From: Leptodactylus fallax
Taxonomy: Eukaryota > Chordata > Amphibia > Anura > Leptodactylidae
DNA: 64,000 bases
Reading direction: 5' to 3'
Assembly (NCBI GenBank): GCA_947044405.1
Contig: CAMRHE010000459.1
Coordinates: 248,001-312,000 of the forward strand
Part shown: positions 35,801 to 46,687 of the stretch, in pieces
Position numbering within the stretch: position 1 is the first letter of the stretch
Layout of the letters: each line of letters opens with the position of its first letter
Made by a program: the position numbers and the translations under genes
Notes under the pieces: model-generated
Databases searched by the model: none
The model's input: only the letters and a program-made list of their open reading frames with translations
Told to the model about the DNA's origin: nothing

Positions 35801-36083
35801 TTGACCTTCTCCTTGTATAATTGTTCTGCAGGGAGTAAGAGGTTAATGTTATTTAGCGCCTCCTGTGATTCCCCTGATGACCACTAGGTGGTGCTGATGG
35901 TTTAGACGTCTGCATTAGATGACCACAGTCCCAGTGACAGATGTATCACCACCTAGTAGACGTGCCCGTCGCTTCCTCTTCCTCCTGCGCTCACCCCCCA
36001 GTTTGGTGCGTTTTACATCTCCTCGCAGTCACACCCCTTTTAAAGGTGAAGTCTGATCCCCATCACTTTGTATTGTTATATTC
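35801..36083. other. Spacer between satellite and DIRS element
   Basis: About 280 bp with no gene seen. It contains two CTCF-half-like words, CCACTAGGTGGTG at 35881 and CACCACCTAGTAG at about 35948, in opposite orientation. Confidence 0.45.
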
Positions 36084-36218
36084 CCTTACGTCCTACAGCA
36101 GCACAATATGGGGTATTCCTGCCCCTGTGTGTTGATAGGCGGAATTTTTAATTAACAGAAAATATGCCTGACTACGTTCCCCTATAAGAGGGCATAGAGA
36201 CCTCCCCGCCTTGTGTTT
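36084..36218 (+). repeat. Outer DIRS left inverted terminal repeat
   Basis: Begins CCTTACGTCCTACAGCAGCA and continues with CCCCTGTGTGTTGATAGG, AATTTTTAATTAACA and CCGCCTTGTGT. It is the inverse of 42963-43080 with substitutions and small indels. Its first 30 bases (36084-36113) are the exact reverse complement of 42840-42869. Confidence 0.85.
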
Positions 36219-36419
36219 TTTTCTGTCCTGTGTGGTGGGACAGGTGGAGGAAGGTCTTTTGTCCTCCCGTATTTTGTTTTTTCCCCTAAAGTTTGTTATC
36301 TTACCTTGGAGAGCCATCTTTACAACTCTCTTCTCTTCTTTCTTCCACTGGACGCTTCTGTGGAAAAGAAGGGGGGTTTATTTATTGATTTATTATGACC
36401 CGCTCCCTTCCTGTGGCTC

Positions 36420-38110
36420 GGCAGGTTATACTGGTAAGATCCATTCGCGATTATATCTACAAGGGGCCTTGGAAGAGTTTCCCCCCTCTAAAGAAGGATT
36501 CGGTGTTTATGCCCCAGTTTTTCTGGTGCTAAAATCAGGTGACTGGAGGATGGTTATAGATCGAAGATATCTGAATCTCTTCATAAGGATAAAGTATTTG
36601 GAATGGAGACAGTGAAATCCGTCACATCCTTTTTACAGCAGGGCAAGGTCCTTGTCACCCTAGACCTCTAGGATGCCTATCTACCTCCGCACAGAAGGTA
36701 TCTCAGAATCGCTGTCTCAGTTTCCAGCCACAGGAAGCATCTTCAGTTTGCGGCTCTACCTTTCGGCATCCCCTTAGCTCCCCACGCCTTTACCAAGGTG
36801 GTGTCGCCAGTAGCAGCCGCACTCAGACTTCAAGGTCTATTCATAGAGCCATACTTGGACGAATGGCTAATAAAAGCTCAGTCAAAATCCATCCTGCTCC
36901 AGTATTTGCAGATAGCCGTGTCCTTTCTCCAGCACCTAGGTTGGCTAATAAATTGGGAAAAGTCAGAGGTGATTCCCTCTACTCAGAAAGTTCCTGGGGT
37001 TTCTCCTGGACTCAGACCGCATGGAAATTTCCTTAACTCCTGAAAGGAAAGAAAGGTTATCCGGTATCTTCTCAGAACTCACCTGGTGTCTATCAGGACA
37101 ACTATGAGAGTCCTAGGCCTAATGTCCTCCTCAGCCATGGCAGTCCTTTGGGCTTTATGGCATATGCGTCCTCTTCAGATGGAAGCTCTAAAGTCCTGGA
37201 ATCGTACTCCTCTCGCTCTCGACAAGAGGATCAGACTTTTCCCCAGTACCCGTCTTTCCTTCAGATTGTGGATACACCTGAAAGACAGATGTCTATGGTC
37301 CAACCTCGTTGGACCCTGTTGACTACCAATGTATCCCTCTCGGGATGAGGAGCCCACCTGTATGAGAAGGACGTACAAGGAGTCTGGAGCAGGCTAGAAA
37401 AGAGGACATCGTCCAACTGGAAGGAGCTCAGAGCAGTTTATCTGGCACTACTACATCTCTCTCCTCTCCTCCAAGGAAGAGCGGTCAAAATCCGGTCCGA
37501 CAGTATGACGACCGTACCTGAACAAACAGGGAGGCACCAGATCGCTATCTCTCCCCAGGGAGACAGGTCTGACTTTTACCTGGGCAGAGGAACATCTGAC
37601 CCACTTATACACGGTTCACATCAGGGGCTTCTTGAACATAGTAGCAGATCAGTTGTGTTGGGGTCTCACCATATCAGGAGATTGGTTTCTCAATCCAGAG
37701 ATCTTCCATCAGATTACCCTGAAGTGTGATCTTCCAGAAGTAGACTTTATGACTACCAGACTCCATGCCAAGGTGGAGACGTTCTGCTCACTGTATCAGG
37801 AGGACCATCCCTTGGAGGTCCAGGCTGGCATACATCTCCCTCCACTTTCCATGATACCAGGGGTATTGATGAAAGTCTGACAGGACCAAGCCTCTGTGAT
37901 AGCCATTCTACCGTTCTGGCCAAAAAGGATTTGGTTTGCCCAGCTCATGTACGTGAGTCGAGGGATCTATTGGAGGCTTCCCCCCACCCAGAACCTGGTT
38001 TCCCAAGGAACTCAGAAGTACCAGGATCTGAGGAGATTCAACCTGACAGCCTGGAGGTTGACCAGCCCTTATGGAAATCCAGAGGACTGTCAGAAGTAGT
38101 CTTGAAGACT
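36420..38110 (+). pseudogene. Outer DIRS reverse transcriptase / RNase H remnant
   Basis: Plus-strand fragments in several frames: GDWRMVIDRRYLN (RT motif 1 area, about 36540), PYLDEWLI at about 36853 (the YxDD box with the second D replaced by E), GWLINWEKSEVIPS, an RNase-H-like stretch around 37440-37510, and the conserved DIRS block after it (VDFMTTRLHAKVETFCS, about 37741; PFWPKRIWFAQ, about 37911). Internal stops (for example DL*DA at about 36662) and frame changes show it is dead. No gag is seen between the left terminal repeat and the RT, so that part was deleted. Confidence 0.8.
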
Positions 38111-38795
38111 CTTTCCTGCGCCAGAGCAGTGTCTACCAATAAGAGCTACCTAAGGATAGATAACGTCTTCAAAGAATGGTGCTCCAAATAGGAAGTTAAC
38201 AGTTCGAATCCTACTACGGGAGAGATTCTAAAACTCTCTTCAAGACGGCTTGGATAAGGGCCTTTCCCCTGCCACACTCAAGCAATTTTCCTATCCGCCT
38301 GTTTAGGCAGACGATTGTCTCAGAATCCCTTAATTTCTAGGTTCCTTAAGGGAGCTTTGAGACTTAGACCGGTGGTTTCAACTCCTGTTCCCCAGTGGGA
38401 TCTTGCTACAGTTCTCTCGGGTCTTTGTGGTCCTCCATTTGAGCCGTTAGAGGACGTGGATCTAAAGTGTTTAGCCATCACTTCAGCAGCGAGAGTGGGT
38501 GAGCTCCAGGCTTTTTCTTCCGAGGAACCATATACTTTGTTCTTGCAGATGGCGTCCAGCTCAGATTTATCCCTGGCTTTAACCTTAAGGTGCTTTCTCG
38601 TGCCAATATCAACCAGATGGTTTCCTTATCAGTGTTTTTTACCAGCTCCTTCCTCTTAAGAAGAGAAAAGACTTCACACGCTGGATGTAGTAAGGTGTCT
38701 TCAGACCTACCTTCTACGTACACGACCTTTCAGGAAATCAAGATGGAATGCAAGATGAAGGTCCACCTCCGCCTTCCTCGGTATTCTAGGGGGAT
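38110..38795 (+). pseudogene. Outer DIRS tyrosine recombinase, 5' part
   Basis: Contains a core-binding-like start (LKTLSCARAVSTNKSYLR), then PQWDLATVLSGLCGPPFEPL, and the box-I region SAARVGELQAFS, the place of the first catalytic arginine. It breaks off at about 38795, where the inner DIRS begins. The matching 3' part is at 42613-42800. Confidence 0.75.
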
Positions 38796-38861
38796 GTAAG
38801 TGGCTGCGTTCCAACCCTTTATTATTTTTTTTATTGATTAATTGGTTCCCCTTTCTTTTGT

Positions 38862-39500
38862 AGGATAGACCTAGGAAAGCCTTGGCGAAATCTAAGAATA
38901 AGGAATGTGCCTTATGTAGAACTAGACTTTCTTCTTCTTATGAGAAGAAGCTCTGCCCATCCTGCATGGATAGAACTATTGCTGAGGAGTCCCCGTAATT
39001 CTTACAGGGTATCAGATCTATGATACAGGAGGAGGTCAGGAGTTCCCTTAAGGGTAAAAGTGGCCAGAAAAAGAAGTCCAGTTCTTCTACCCGAGGTCAT
39101 GACTCCTCTTCTGAGGAGGAGTCTGTTCAGGGTGAAAGTGGAGAATTATCCGATGACTCCTCTTCTTTCTCCATATCTGATGTAGAGGGAGGACAGTCGT
39201 GTTTTCCAGTTGAGGACACTGAGAAGTTGCTCAAAGCCATTCGAGCGACTATGGGGATTGAGGACTCTAGACCCTCCCGTTCTATACAGGACATTATATT
39301 TGGAGGTTCGTTACAGGAGACACTTTCCAGTCCATAAAAATATTACATCGCTTCTCAAGAGGGAATGGAAAAAGCCGGACAAGGAGGGTTTTATCCCTAG
39401 CGGAGTTAAGCGTAAATACCTGTTTGCAGAGGGAGTTTGCTCTTCTTGGGATAATGTACCAAAAATTGATGTTGATCCAAGACCCAGTAGGCAATGACGC
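38862..39500 (+). pseudogene. Inner DIRS gag-like region
   Basis: Begins near 38862 with PRKALAKSKNKECALCRTRL, continues SSSYEKKLCPSCMDR (a CxxC-x13-CxxC pattern), then a serine and acid-rich stretch (SSSEEESVQGESGELSDDSS) and VKRKYLFAEG. There is a stop at about 38998 and a frame shift at about 39300-39340, so it is not intact. Confidence 0.65.
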
Positions 39501-39539
39501 CAGGCCCTGGGTAGAGGGGAGACTGAGGAAATTCCTTCC

Positions 39540-41440
39540 TGCCTGGAGGAAAATTTCATCAAGCCCTTGGATCCTGGATACGGTGAGCGTAGGCCTGAAG
39601 ATGGAGTTCTCTTCACCTCCGCCTTCAAGTTCACAGATTACCAGAACGCAGACTTCCCTAACTTCTCAATCGGCTCTGGAATTGGAAGTGAAGAGCCTGA
39701 TCTTGAAAGGGTGCCGATTCCAGTTCCCCAGGAAGAGGACAGGCAGGGGTTTTATTCTCATCTGTTCTTGGTAAGGAAACCCGATGGCTCCTACAGAACC
39801 ATAATAAATCTAAGGAGGTTAAATCAGTTTCTGTCTTACAAGAAATTCCGGATGGAGACAGTGCAGTCAGCAGTGAGATTGTTAACCCCCAATTGCTGGA
39901 TGGCGGTGATAGACCTGAAAGATTCTTATTACCATGTTCCAATTTTTCCAGGTCACCAGAGGTCCTTGCGAGTAGCAGCAGAGATGGGAGGGGGGTTCAG
40001 CATTACCAATATCAGGCTCTTCCCTTTGGAATCTCCATGGCCCCAAGAGTCTTTACCAAAATAGTGGCAGAAATGGGGGCGCATGTAAGAGAGAAAGACG
40101 TTCTGTTTATTCCATATCTAGACGACTTTCTCATTGTGGCAAGATCCAGAATAGAATGTTTAGTAAGTGTCAGAGTAGTACTGAACATTCTGGAGGAAAC
40201 AGGTTGGATGGTGAATCTAGAGAAGTCAAGTTTAGTTCCTTCTCAACAGAAAAAGTTTCGAGGGATCATTCTAGATTCCTCGGCTCAGAGATGTTTTCTC
40301 CCTCCAGAGAAAATAGAAGGGGTTGTATCCCTAGTAAAAATCCTGATCCAGTCCCCCAAGGTCACTATAAGAAAGGCTATGTCCATCCTGGGGACTCTCA
40401 CGGCCTGTATTCCAGCTGTACCTTGGGCTCAGAGCCACTCCCGAGACCTGCAGTGGGAAATTCCGGCAGCCTGGCGTCAGGAAGAGAAAATTCTTGACAA
40501 ATTTATGTGGATGTCTCGACCAACGAGAGAAACCCTGGGTTGGTGGTTAGTCAGGGGTCACCTAGAAATTAGAGTTCCATGGAGGATCTCAGACCCCCTA
40601 ATTATTACCACGGATGCCAGCCCTCGGGGGTGGGGTGCCCACATGGGGGATCAGGTGTTCCAGGGCTGCTGGTCAAGGAGTCTCTCAGGCCTCTTCGAAT
40701 CAGAGGGAACTAATGGTGGTTTTGGAGACCTTGAAAGTCGTAGGTCAAGGTATTCGGAATCGCCATGTAAGGATCATGTCCGACAATATGACTGCAGTAT
40801 CATATATAAACAGGCAAGGGGGTACGAGGTCCCTTTCCCTTATGAAAATAATGGCCCGGATTCTACATCTGTCAGAGCCCCTGGTTCTCTCCTTGTCCGC
40901 TCTGCATATCGGGGTCCGACAACTTCAGGGCAGATTTCTTGAGCCGTCACAGTCTGAATCAGAGCGAGTGGGAATTGAACCCATCCATCTTTTTAGAGAT
41001 CACCAGGGTTTGGGGGGTCCTAGTAATAGATCTCTTTGCCAGTCGGTCAAACAAGAAGGTGGAGAGATTTTTTTCCCTAAATGCAGAGGAATCCCCCTTT
41101 GGGGTGGACGCTCTGTCCCACAAGTGGGATTTCAATCTAGCTTACGCTTTTCCTCCCTTCTTTCTCCTTCCAGCAGTTCTCAGGGAGGATCGAGCGAGGG
41201 TTATTCTGATTGCCCCCTTTTGGCCGAGGAGAGCCTGGTTTACCTGGCTAAGGATCCTGTCCGTTTCGGACCCTTGGATTCTCCCAACCAGCCAGGACCT
41301 TCTATGTCAGGGCCCCATTCTCCACCCGGAGTCCAGCCACTTACATATTATGGCCTGGAATTTGAGCGGAGATTACTAGCCTCAGAAAATTGGTCACTTC
41401 TAAAATATACGCTAGGACTTGGTTCTGGTTCTTTGAATTT
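39540..41440 (+). pseudogene. Inner DIRS reverse transcriptase / RNase H region
   Basis: RT motifs in order: HLFLVRKPDGSYRTIINLRR, VIDLKDSYYHVPI, ALPFGISMAPRVFTKIV, PYLDDFLIVA (about 40118, catalytic YxDD intact), GWMVNLEKSSLVPSQQKKFRG. RNase H follows: TTDASPRGWGAHMG, QRELMVVLETL, SDNMTAVSYINRQGG. Then comes the conserved DIRS block DLFASRSNKKVERFFS and APFWPRRAWF. Frame changes at about 39990, 40660 and 40930 break it into three frames. Confidence 0.85.
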
Positions 41441-41454
41441 CTAGAGGGTTCTCC

Positions 41455-42329
41455 GGGGGGAGCTTAGGGATGTACCTAGAAATCAGATTCTAGAGTTCCT
41501 TCAGAAGGGGCTAGAAAAGGAGCTTTGTACCAGCACTTTAAGAGTCCAAGTTTCGGCCCTTAGTGCTCTGCTAAATGTTAAATTGGCTGACGATCCCTGG
41601 GTGATTGGGTTCATCAAGGCGGCCTCTAGAAGTAAGACCTGTTGTTATGTCCTCCCTGGGACTTGTACCTAGTTCTGTCTGCCTTAACTAAACCTCCCTT
41701 TGAACCCTTGGACTCTCTCCCTATTAAAAATGTATCCCTGAAAGTGTTTCTTCTAGTGGCCCTTACCTCGGCACGTGGCATTGGAGAATTGCCGGCTCTA
41801 TCAGTTAATCCACCCTTTACTGTCATTACAGAGGACAGGGTAATAATTAAACCAGACCCAACTTTTTTTTTGCCGTAGCCTCAAAATTTCATAGATCTCA
41901 GGAGCTAGTTCTCTCCTCCCTCTGTGCTAACCCGAGTAATGCGAAGGAGCAGGAAGACCACTGTTTGGATGTAAGACGTTGCCTAATCCAGTATTTGTCC
42001 TCTACTTCCTCTTGGAGGAAATCGACTTCCCTTTTTGTTCTCTTTTCAGGTCCCACCAAAGCGAAGGCGGCCTCTAAGTGTAGTCTGGCTAGGTGGGTGA
42101 GACTCGCAATCTCCCTGGCCTACAGTTCTTTGGGCCTTCCCCCCAGGTGGGGCTTAAGGCACATTCTACTAGGGCGATTGCCAGCTCCTGGGCCGAGAGC
42201 GCTGATGCTTCCATAGAATCTATCTGCCAAGCGGCGACCTGGTCTTCGCCTTCTACCTTTTGTTGCCATTATAGGCCAGACCTTGAGGCTTCTGCTGATC
42301 TATTTTTTGGTAGGAAAGGTTTAGACTAG
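41455..42329 (+). pseudogene. Inner DIRS tyrosine recombinase
   Basis: PPWDLYLVLSALTKPPFEPL, then LTSARGIGELPALS (box with catalytic arginine), later AHSTRA with histidine at 42162-42164 and arginine at 42171-42173, and CCHYRPD with the catalytic tyrosine at 42270-42272. The R-HxxR-Y set is present, but a stop at about 41876 and a frameshift before 42093 disrupt the frame. The enzyme would insert the circular DNA intermediate. Confidence 0.8.
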
Positions 42330-42612
42330 AACATCATGTGACCGTCTGATGTCACAAAGGTCCTTACTAAATATTCGTTACCACGAAGCATCAGGAAATC
42401 CGGAATCGTGGAGAATCAAAGATTTCCTGAAATTTGGATCGAATTCCACTTCTGCAGAATCGATTCGCTCATCTCTAGTCATGAGTTCTAAGATAACCGG
42501 AGTCTCTCTCGCTTCTATAAAACAACGTTGGGGTAGGAGAGGCTCCACCTTTTTATACCGTAGGTTTCCTGTCCCTGGGGGCGGAGCCTCTCTGGGTGCT
42601 GTTGTAGGTTCT

Positions 42613-42800
42613 GCTAAGGGGTTAGCTCCACCTGAATTCTTTACAGACCACTCATCTTGGGCTGAGAGCCATGCGCTACCTCTTGATCAGATTGTGCAGC
42701 CGCTTCTTGGACATCTCAGCTGACCTTTATAAAACATTACCAGCTAAATGTCCGGAGTACAGAGGCGACTGCCTTTGGACAGTCACTCCTAGGTACTGTG
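42613..42800 (+). pseudogene. Outer DIRS tyrosine recombinase, 3' part
   Basis: One plus frame reads AAASWTSQLTFIKHYQLNV with the catalytic tyrosine codon at 42738-42740; the preceding SSWAE segment is in another frame. The expected HxxR box is missing between LAPPEFF and SSWAE, so there is a small deletion. It completes the gene interrupted at about 38795. Confidence 0.7.
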
Positions 42801-42839
42801 CAGCAAAAAAACCCTCCCTAGGGAAGTTACTTGCTACAT

Positions 42840-42921
42840 CCCCATATTGTGCTGCTGTAGGACGTAAGGGAATCGTTGATTATGATGTTAATCTGTTTTC
42901 CCTTAGTCCTAACAGCAGCAC
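42840..42921 (+). repeat. DIRS internal complementary region (ICR)
   Basis: Positions 42840-42869 are the exact reverse complement of the left terminus 36084-36113. After one base, 42871-42921 are the exact reverse complement of the right terminus 43074-43124. The ICR thus stores both element ends joined together. Confidence 0.9.
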
Positions 42922-42962
42922 AAGCTTCCCTCCCTAACTGAGGATTATTTACTTTATAACTT

Positions 42963-43124
42963 ACACAAGGTGGGGGTGTCTCTTTTTTCCTCTTATAGAG
43001 TACCATAGTCATGCATAAATTATGTTAATTAAAAATTCCTATCAACACACAGGGGCAGAAATACCACCATATGGTGCTGCTGTTAGGACTAAGGGAAAAC
43101 AGATTAACATCATAATCAACGATT
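42963..43124 (-). repeat. Outer DIRS right inverted terminal repeat
   Basis: Read on the minus strand it begins AATCGTTGATTATGATGTTA and goes on to CCCTTAGTCCTAACAGCAGC, aligning with the left repeat from CCTTA onward. It therefore extends about 30 bp beyond the left repeat, as described for DIRS-1. Confidence 0.85.
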
Positions 43125-44437
43125 CTTAGACCTTTGTCAGTTGACCATAAATTTGTGTCATTTCCTCTGCAGACACTTGGAGGCCACGTCCACTTCTATC
43201 ACAATTTGCACTCATGTGATGCAGGTTACGGCGAGTTTTTCAAACAGTCAAATTTAAGGTCTAAAACATAATGTAAACATGGGCCAATGTGTCAGTGATG
43301 GCGCCATGCTGAGTATGAAGACAGCGCTACCATCAAGTGAGACACGGAGAATCGTCCACCATACTTTACACTATAGCCAACCACATACAGTCATTTTGTG
43401 GAGTGCACTGCCACCTGCTGGTCACATGGAAAACAACACAAAAAAAAAAAAAAAAAAAAGTCGGCCTAGCCCTGGTGGGGGATCGGGCGGGGAGGTGCAC
43501 CCACAAATATCCACCATACTCTGTAGTGGCTTCACCCTTTGTGGGACATGTTTAGCCATAACACAACCCACACAATTACGTGGGGCCCTGGAGATCAGGG
43601 GGCCCCACATTGGTGAGATGTGATATGTTTTTATAATTAAAAATTTAGCTACAACCTATTGGATTATTGTAACAACTAGAGGCCGATATTTTACTCACCC
43701 GCCCATTGCGGCCTCCAGGGGACGCCGTGCACTACGTCAGCGCCTTAAAATAGTTTGGTGTCCACATATAGTGCACGGTGTGCGCCGGAGGCGGCCCTGA
43801 ATGGGGGGTGGTAAGAGTTAAAACAGTCTGAGAGACCATAGTGTGGGACATGACAGGGGGGATATACTGCGTGGGCTCCAATAATAGGGGATTTGTTTGG
43901 CCTGCAATTGTGTGGGCAGTTCTGGTAGAGGGGGCGTGGCTTAAACACTTTTATAAGGGGGTCATCGAAATGAAAAACCCGGCCCATGGGACCCATCAGA
44001 AGCCTTCCATAAGTCATACAGGCAAGTCCAGCACACAGTGGGGGCAGGGGTCTGGTGACAAATGACATGGCGGCGCGGCGCAGACCAGAGAAATGTTTTA
44101 CTTCACGACTTGAAATGACAAACGAGACAAAAGATCATCAAAATATACAAAACATAAAGAACCCCCCCCGACACGTAAAATAACAGCAACTAAATCCTTC
44201 ATCATCCTCCACAAGATGGCGCCATCAAGTCTACAAGGTGCGGTCAGCAGAGATCACTCACACGTCCGCCATGGCACGTCTCACTGACAAAGAGGTGAGA
44301 ACAGGCTGAGGCCTCCGACCCTTAGAAATGTGCAGTGTCCGGGGACCCCCCATGTGCAGTGCAGCCACTGGATCCAGTGCTGAAGACGGACATGACTGAG
44401 GATACTGCAAGTGATAAAAACACTGTATGTTATAGCA
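43125..44437. other. Intergenic spacer right of the DIRS element
   Basis: An A-run of about 20 at about 43440-43459 and the word ACTGCCACCTGCTGGTC at about 43409 are the only notable features. No gene, RNA or tandem repeat is recognised. Confidence 0.5.
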
Positions 44438-45875
44438 CAGAGAACCCCGGCAGTGGTGGATCACCGACACGTCAGAATCTACAGGGAACCCCGGCAGTGG
44501 TGGATCACCGACACGTCAGTATCTACAGAGAACCCCGGCAGTGGTGGATCACCGACACGTCAGAATCTACAGGGAACCCCGGCAGTGGTGGATCACAGAC
44601 ACGTCAGTATCTACAGAGAACCCGGCAGTGGTGGATCACCGACACGTCAGTATCTACAGAGAACCCCGGCAGGGATACAGAGAACCCCGGCAGTGGTGGA
44701 TCACCGACACGTCAGTATCTACAGAGAACCCCGGCAGTGGTGGATCACCGACACGTCAGAATCTACAGGGAACCCCGGCAGTGGTGGATCACAGACACGT
44801 CAGTATCTACAGAGAACCCGGCAGTGGTGGATCACCGACACGTCAGTATCTACAGAGAACCCCGGCAGTGGTGGATCACCGACGCGTCAGAATCTACAGG
44901 GAACCCCGGCAGTGGTGGATCACCGACACGTCAGTATCTACAGAGAACCCCGGCAGTGGTGGATCACCGACACGTCAGAATCTACAGGGAACCCCGGCAG
45001 TGGTGGATCACAGACACGTCAGTATCTACAGAGAACCCCGGCAGTGGTGGATCACAGACACGTCAGTATCTACAGAGAACCCGGCAGTGGTGGATCACAG
45101 ACACGTCAGTATCTACAGAGAACCCGGCAGTGGTGGATCACAGACACGTCAGAATCTACAGGGAACCCCGGCAGTGGTGGATCACCGACACGTCAGTATC
45201 TACAGAGAACCCCGGCAGTGGTGGATCACCGACACGTCAGAATCTACAGGGAACCCCGGCAGTGGTGGATCACAGACACGTCAGTATCTACAGAGAACCC
45301 CGGCAGTGGTGGATCACAGACACGTCAGTATCTACAGAGAACCCGGCAGTGGTGGATCACAGACACGTCAGTATCTACAGAGAACCCGGCAGTGGTGGAT
45401 CACAGACACGTCAGTATCTACAGAGAACCCCGGCAGTGGTGGATCACAGACACGTCAGTATCTACAGAGAACCCCGGCAGTGGTGGATCACCGACACGTC
45501 AGAATCTAGAGAACCCCGGCAGTGGTGGATCACCGACACGTCAGTAGCTACAGAGAACCCGGCAGTGGTGGATCACCGACACGTCAGTATCTACAGAGAA
45601 CCCGGCAGTGGTGGATCACCGACACGTCAGTATCTACAGAGAACCCCGGCAGTGGTGGATCACCGACACGTCAGTATCTACAGAGAACCCGGCAGTGGTG
45701 GATCACCGACACGTCAGAATCTAGAGAACCCCGGCAGTGGTGGATCACCGACACGTCAGAATCTACAGGGAACCCCGGCAGTGGTGGATCACAGACACGT
45801 CAGAATCTACAGGGAACCCCGGCAGTGGTGGATCACCGACACGTCAGTATCTACGGGGATTCTCAGCAGTAGTTG
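44438..45875 (+). repeat. 44-bp minisatellite downstream of the RhoGEF (about 33 units)
   Basis: The unit is GAACCCCGGCAGTGGTGGAT + CACCGACACGTCAGTATCTACAGA; variants are CACAG for CACCG, GAATCTACAGG for GTATCTACAGA, and loss of CC. Unit lengths of 42-44 produce frames that remain open for 513 codons, judged spurious. Confidence 0.95.
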
Positions 45876-46687
45876 ATCACTGACGTGTCGGAATCTACAT
45901 CTAGTCCACTAAGAACTTCTGATCATTATCGGCTGGAGACGTCTTCCATAACGCTCACATCCATGTTCTTACAACACATGGAAACCATGACAACGCAGCG
46001 CTACAATGGGATATAAACCACAAGGAGTCTCAGGGATGAATTTGGGAGGGGGGGGGTGTTTGTGCTTTGCTGTAGACTCTAAGTGTTCTAAGACAGAAAC
46101 CTTACGAGTCTTTGAGGTTCCAGTTCACGTAGACATTTTGATCAATGAGTCAAAGTCACCCATGTGCACTGTGAGAGGTCAACACGGGAAACCTTCATAT
46201 CTGAGGAATGATGACCCGGACAAGGCGGGACGTCTCCCCATAAAGACACCCGAGAGGTTCAGATGTTTACAAAGTTCATGTCCTCGCTGGGACATTTCCT
46301 TCCAGACAGCAGAGATGATAGACGAAGAAACCAGCGGCCTACAGGAGGACTACTGCCCTCAGTCATGTACAAGGAGGCTCATCGTGGCCAGAATCGGCCC
46401 GTGTCCTCATCTGATATTCGGCTCCACCATGTCAGGACATAGTCGGTGCCTGCCCCGTGACGTCCCCCAGTCCCGGCCTCAGATTTGGTCCCTTCCTTCT
46501 TGGCTTTCTTGTCCAGTTCTTCTAGATATAGCAGCAAAGATGTCCCAAGATGTCTGGAGGAAACCCAAATCAGCAAACCCTCCTACTGCACCATGTACTC
46601 GGCCTCTGCACCCCTCACAGCCTCCGAATCTTCAGTCACAAGCTCGACTTTCTGTTCCCGAAAACTCAGGCTGGAGTCGGCTCCTCC
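45876..46687 (-). other. RhoGEF 3'UTR / downstream region
   Basis: Lies immediately after the TGA (46690-46688, minus). No convincing minus-strand AATAAA was found, so the transcript end is unknown; it may run into the 44-bp repeat. Confidence 0.45.

Larger units (their letters stand above)
38820..42610 (+). mobile_element. Inner DIRS copy nested in the outer recombinase gene
   Basis: Carries its own gag-like, RT-RNase H and tyrosine-recombinase regions in order. It differs clearly in sequence from the outer element (RT box PYLDDFLI against PYLDEWLI). Clear terminal repeats were not recognised at either edge; the left starts almost at gag, so the copy may be truncated. The exact edges are uncertain by some tens of bases. 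A short inverted pair (GGAGAGGCTCC at about 42536, GGAGCCTCTC at about 42585) is near the right edge. Confidence 0.75.
36084..43124 (+). mobile_element. Outer DIRS retrotransposon with inverted terminal repeats
   Basis: The left inverted terminal repeat (36084 to about 36218) and right one (about 42963-43124) are diverged inverted copies (shared phrase CCCCTGTGTGTTGATAGG). An internal complementary region lies at 42840-42921. Between them come RT/RNase H, a tyrosine-recombinase gene split by an inner DIRS copy, and no gag. This is the hallmark architecture of DIRS-type retrotransposons, which move through a circular intermediate and a tyrosine recombinase and leave no target duplication. Coding parts have many stops and frameshifts, so it is dead. 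Confidence 0.88.

Noticed and set aside
44335..45876. 513-codon frame with QWWITDTS repeats
   Set aside because: 44-bp minisatellite, open in three frames, no conserved domain.
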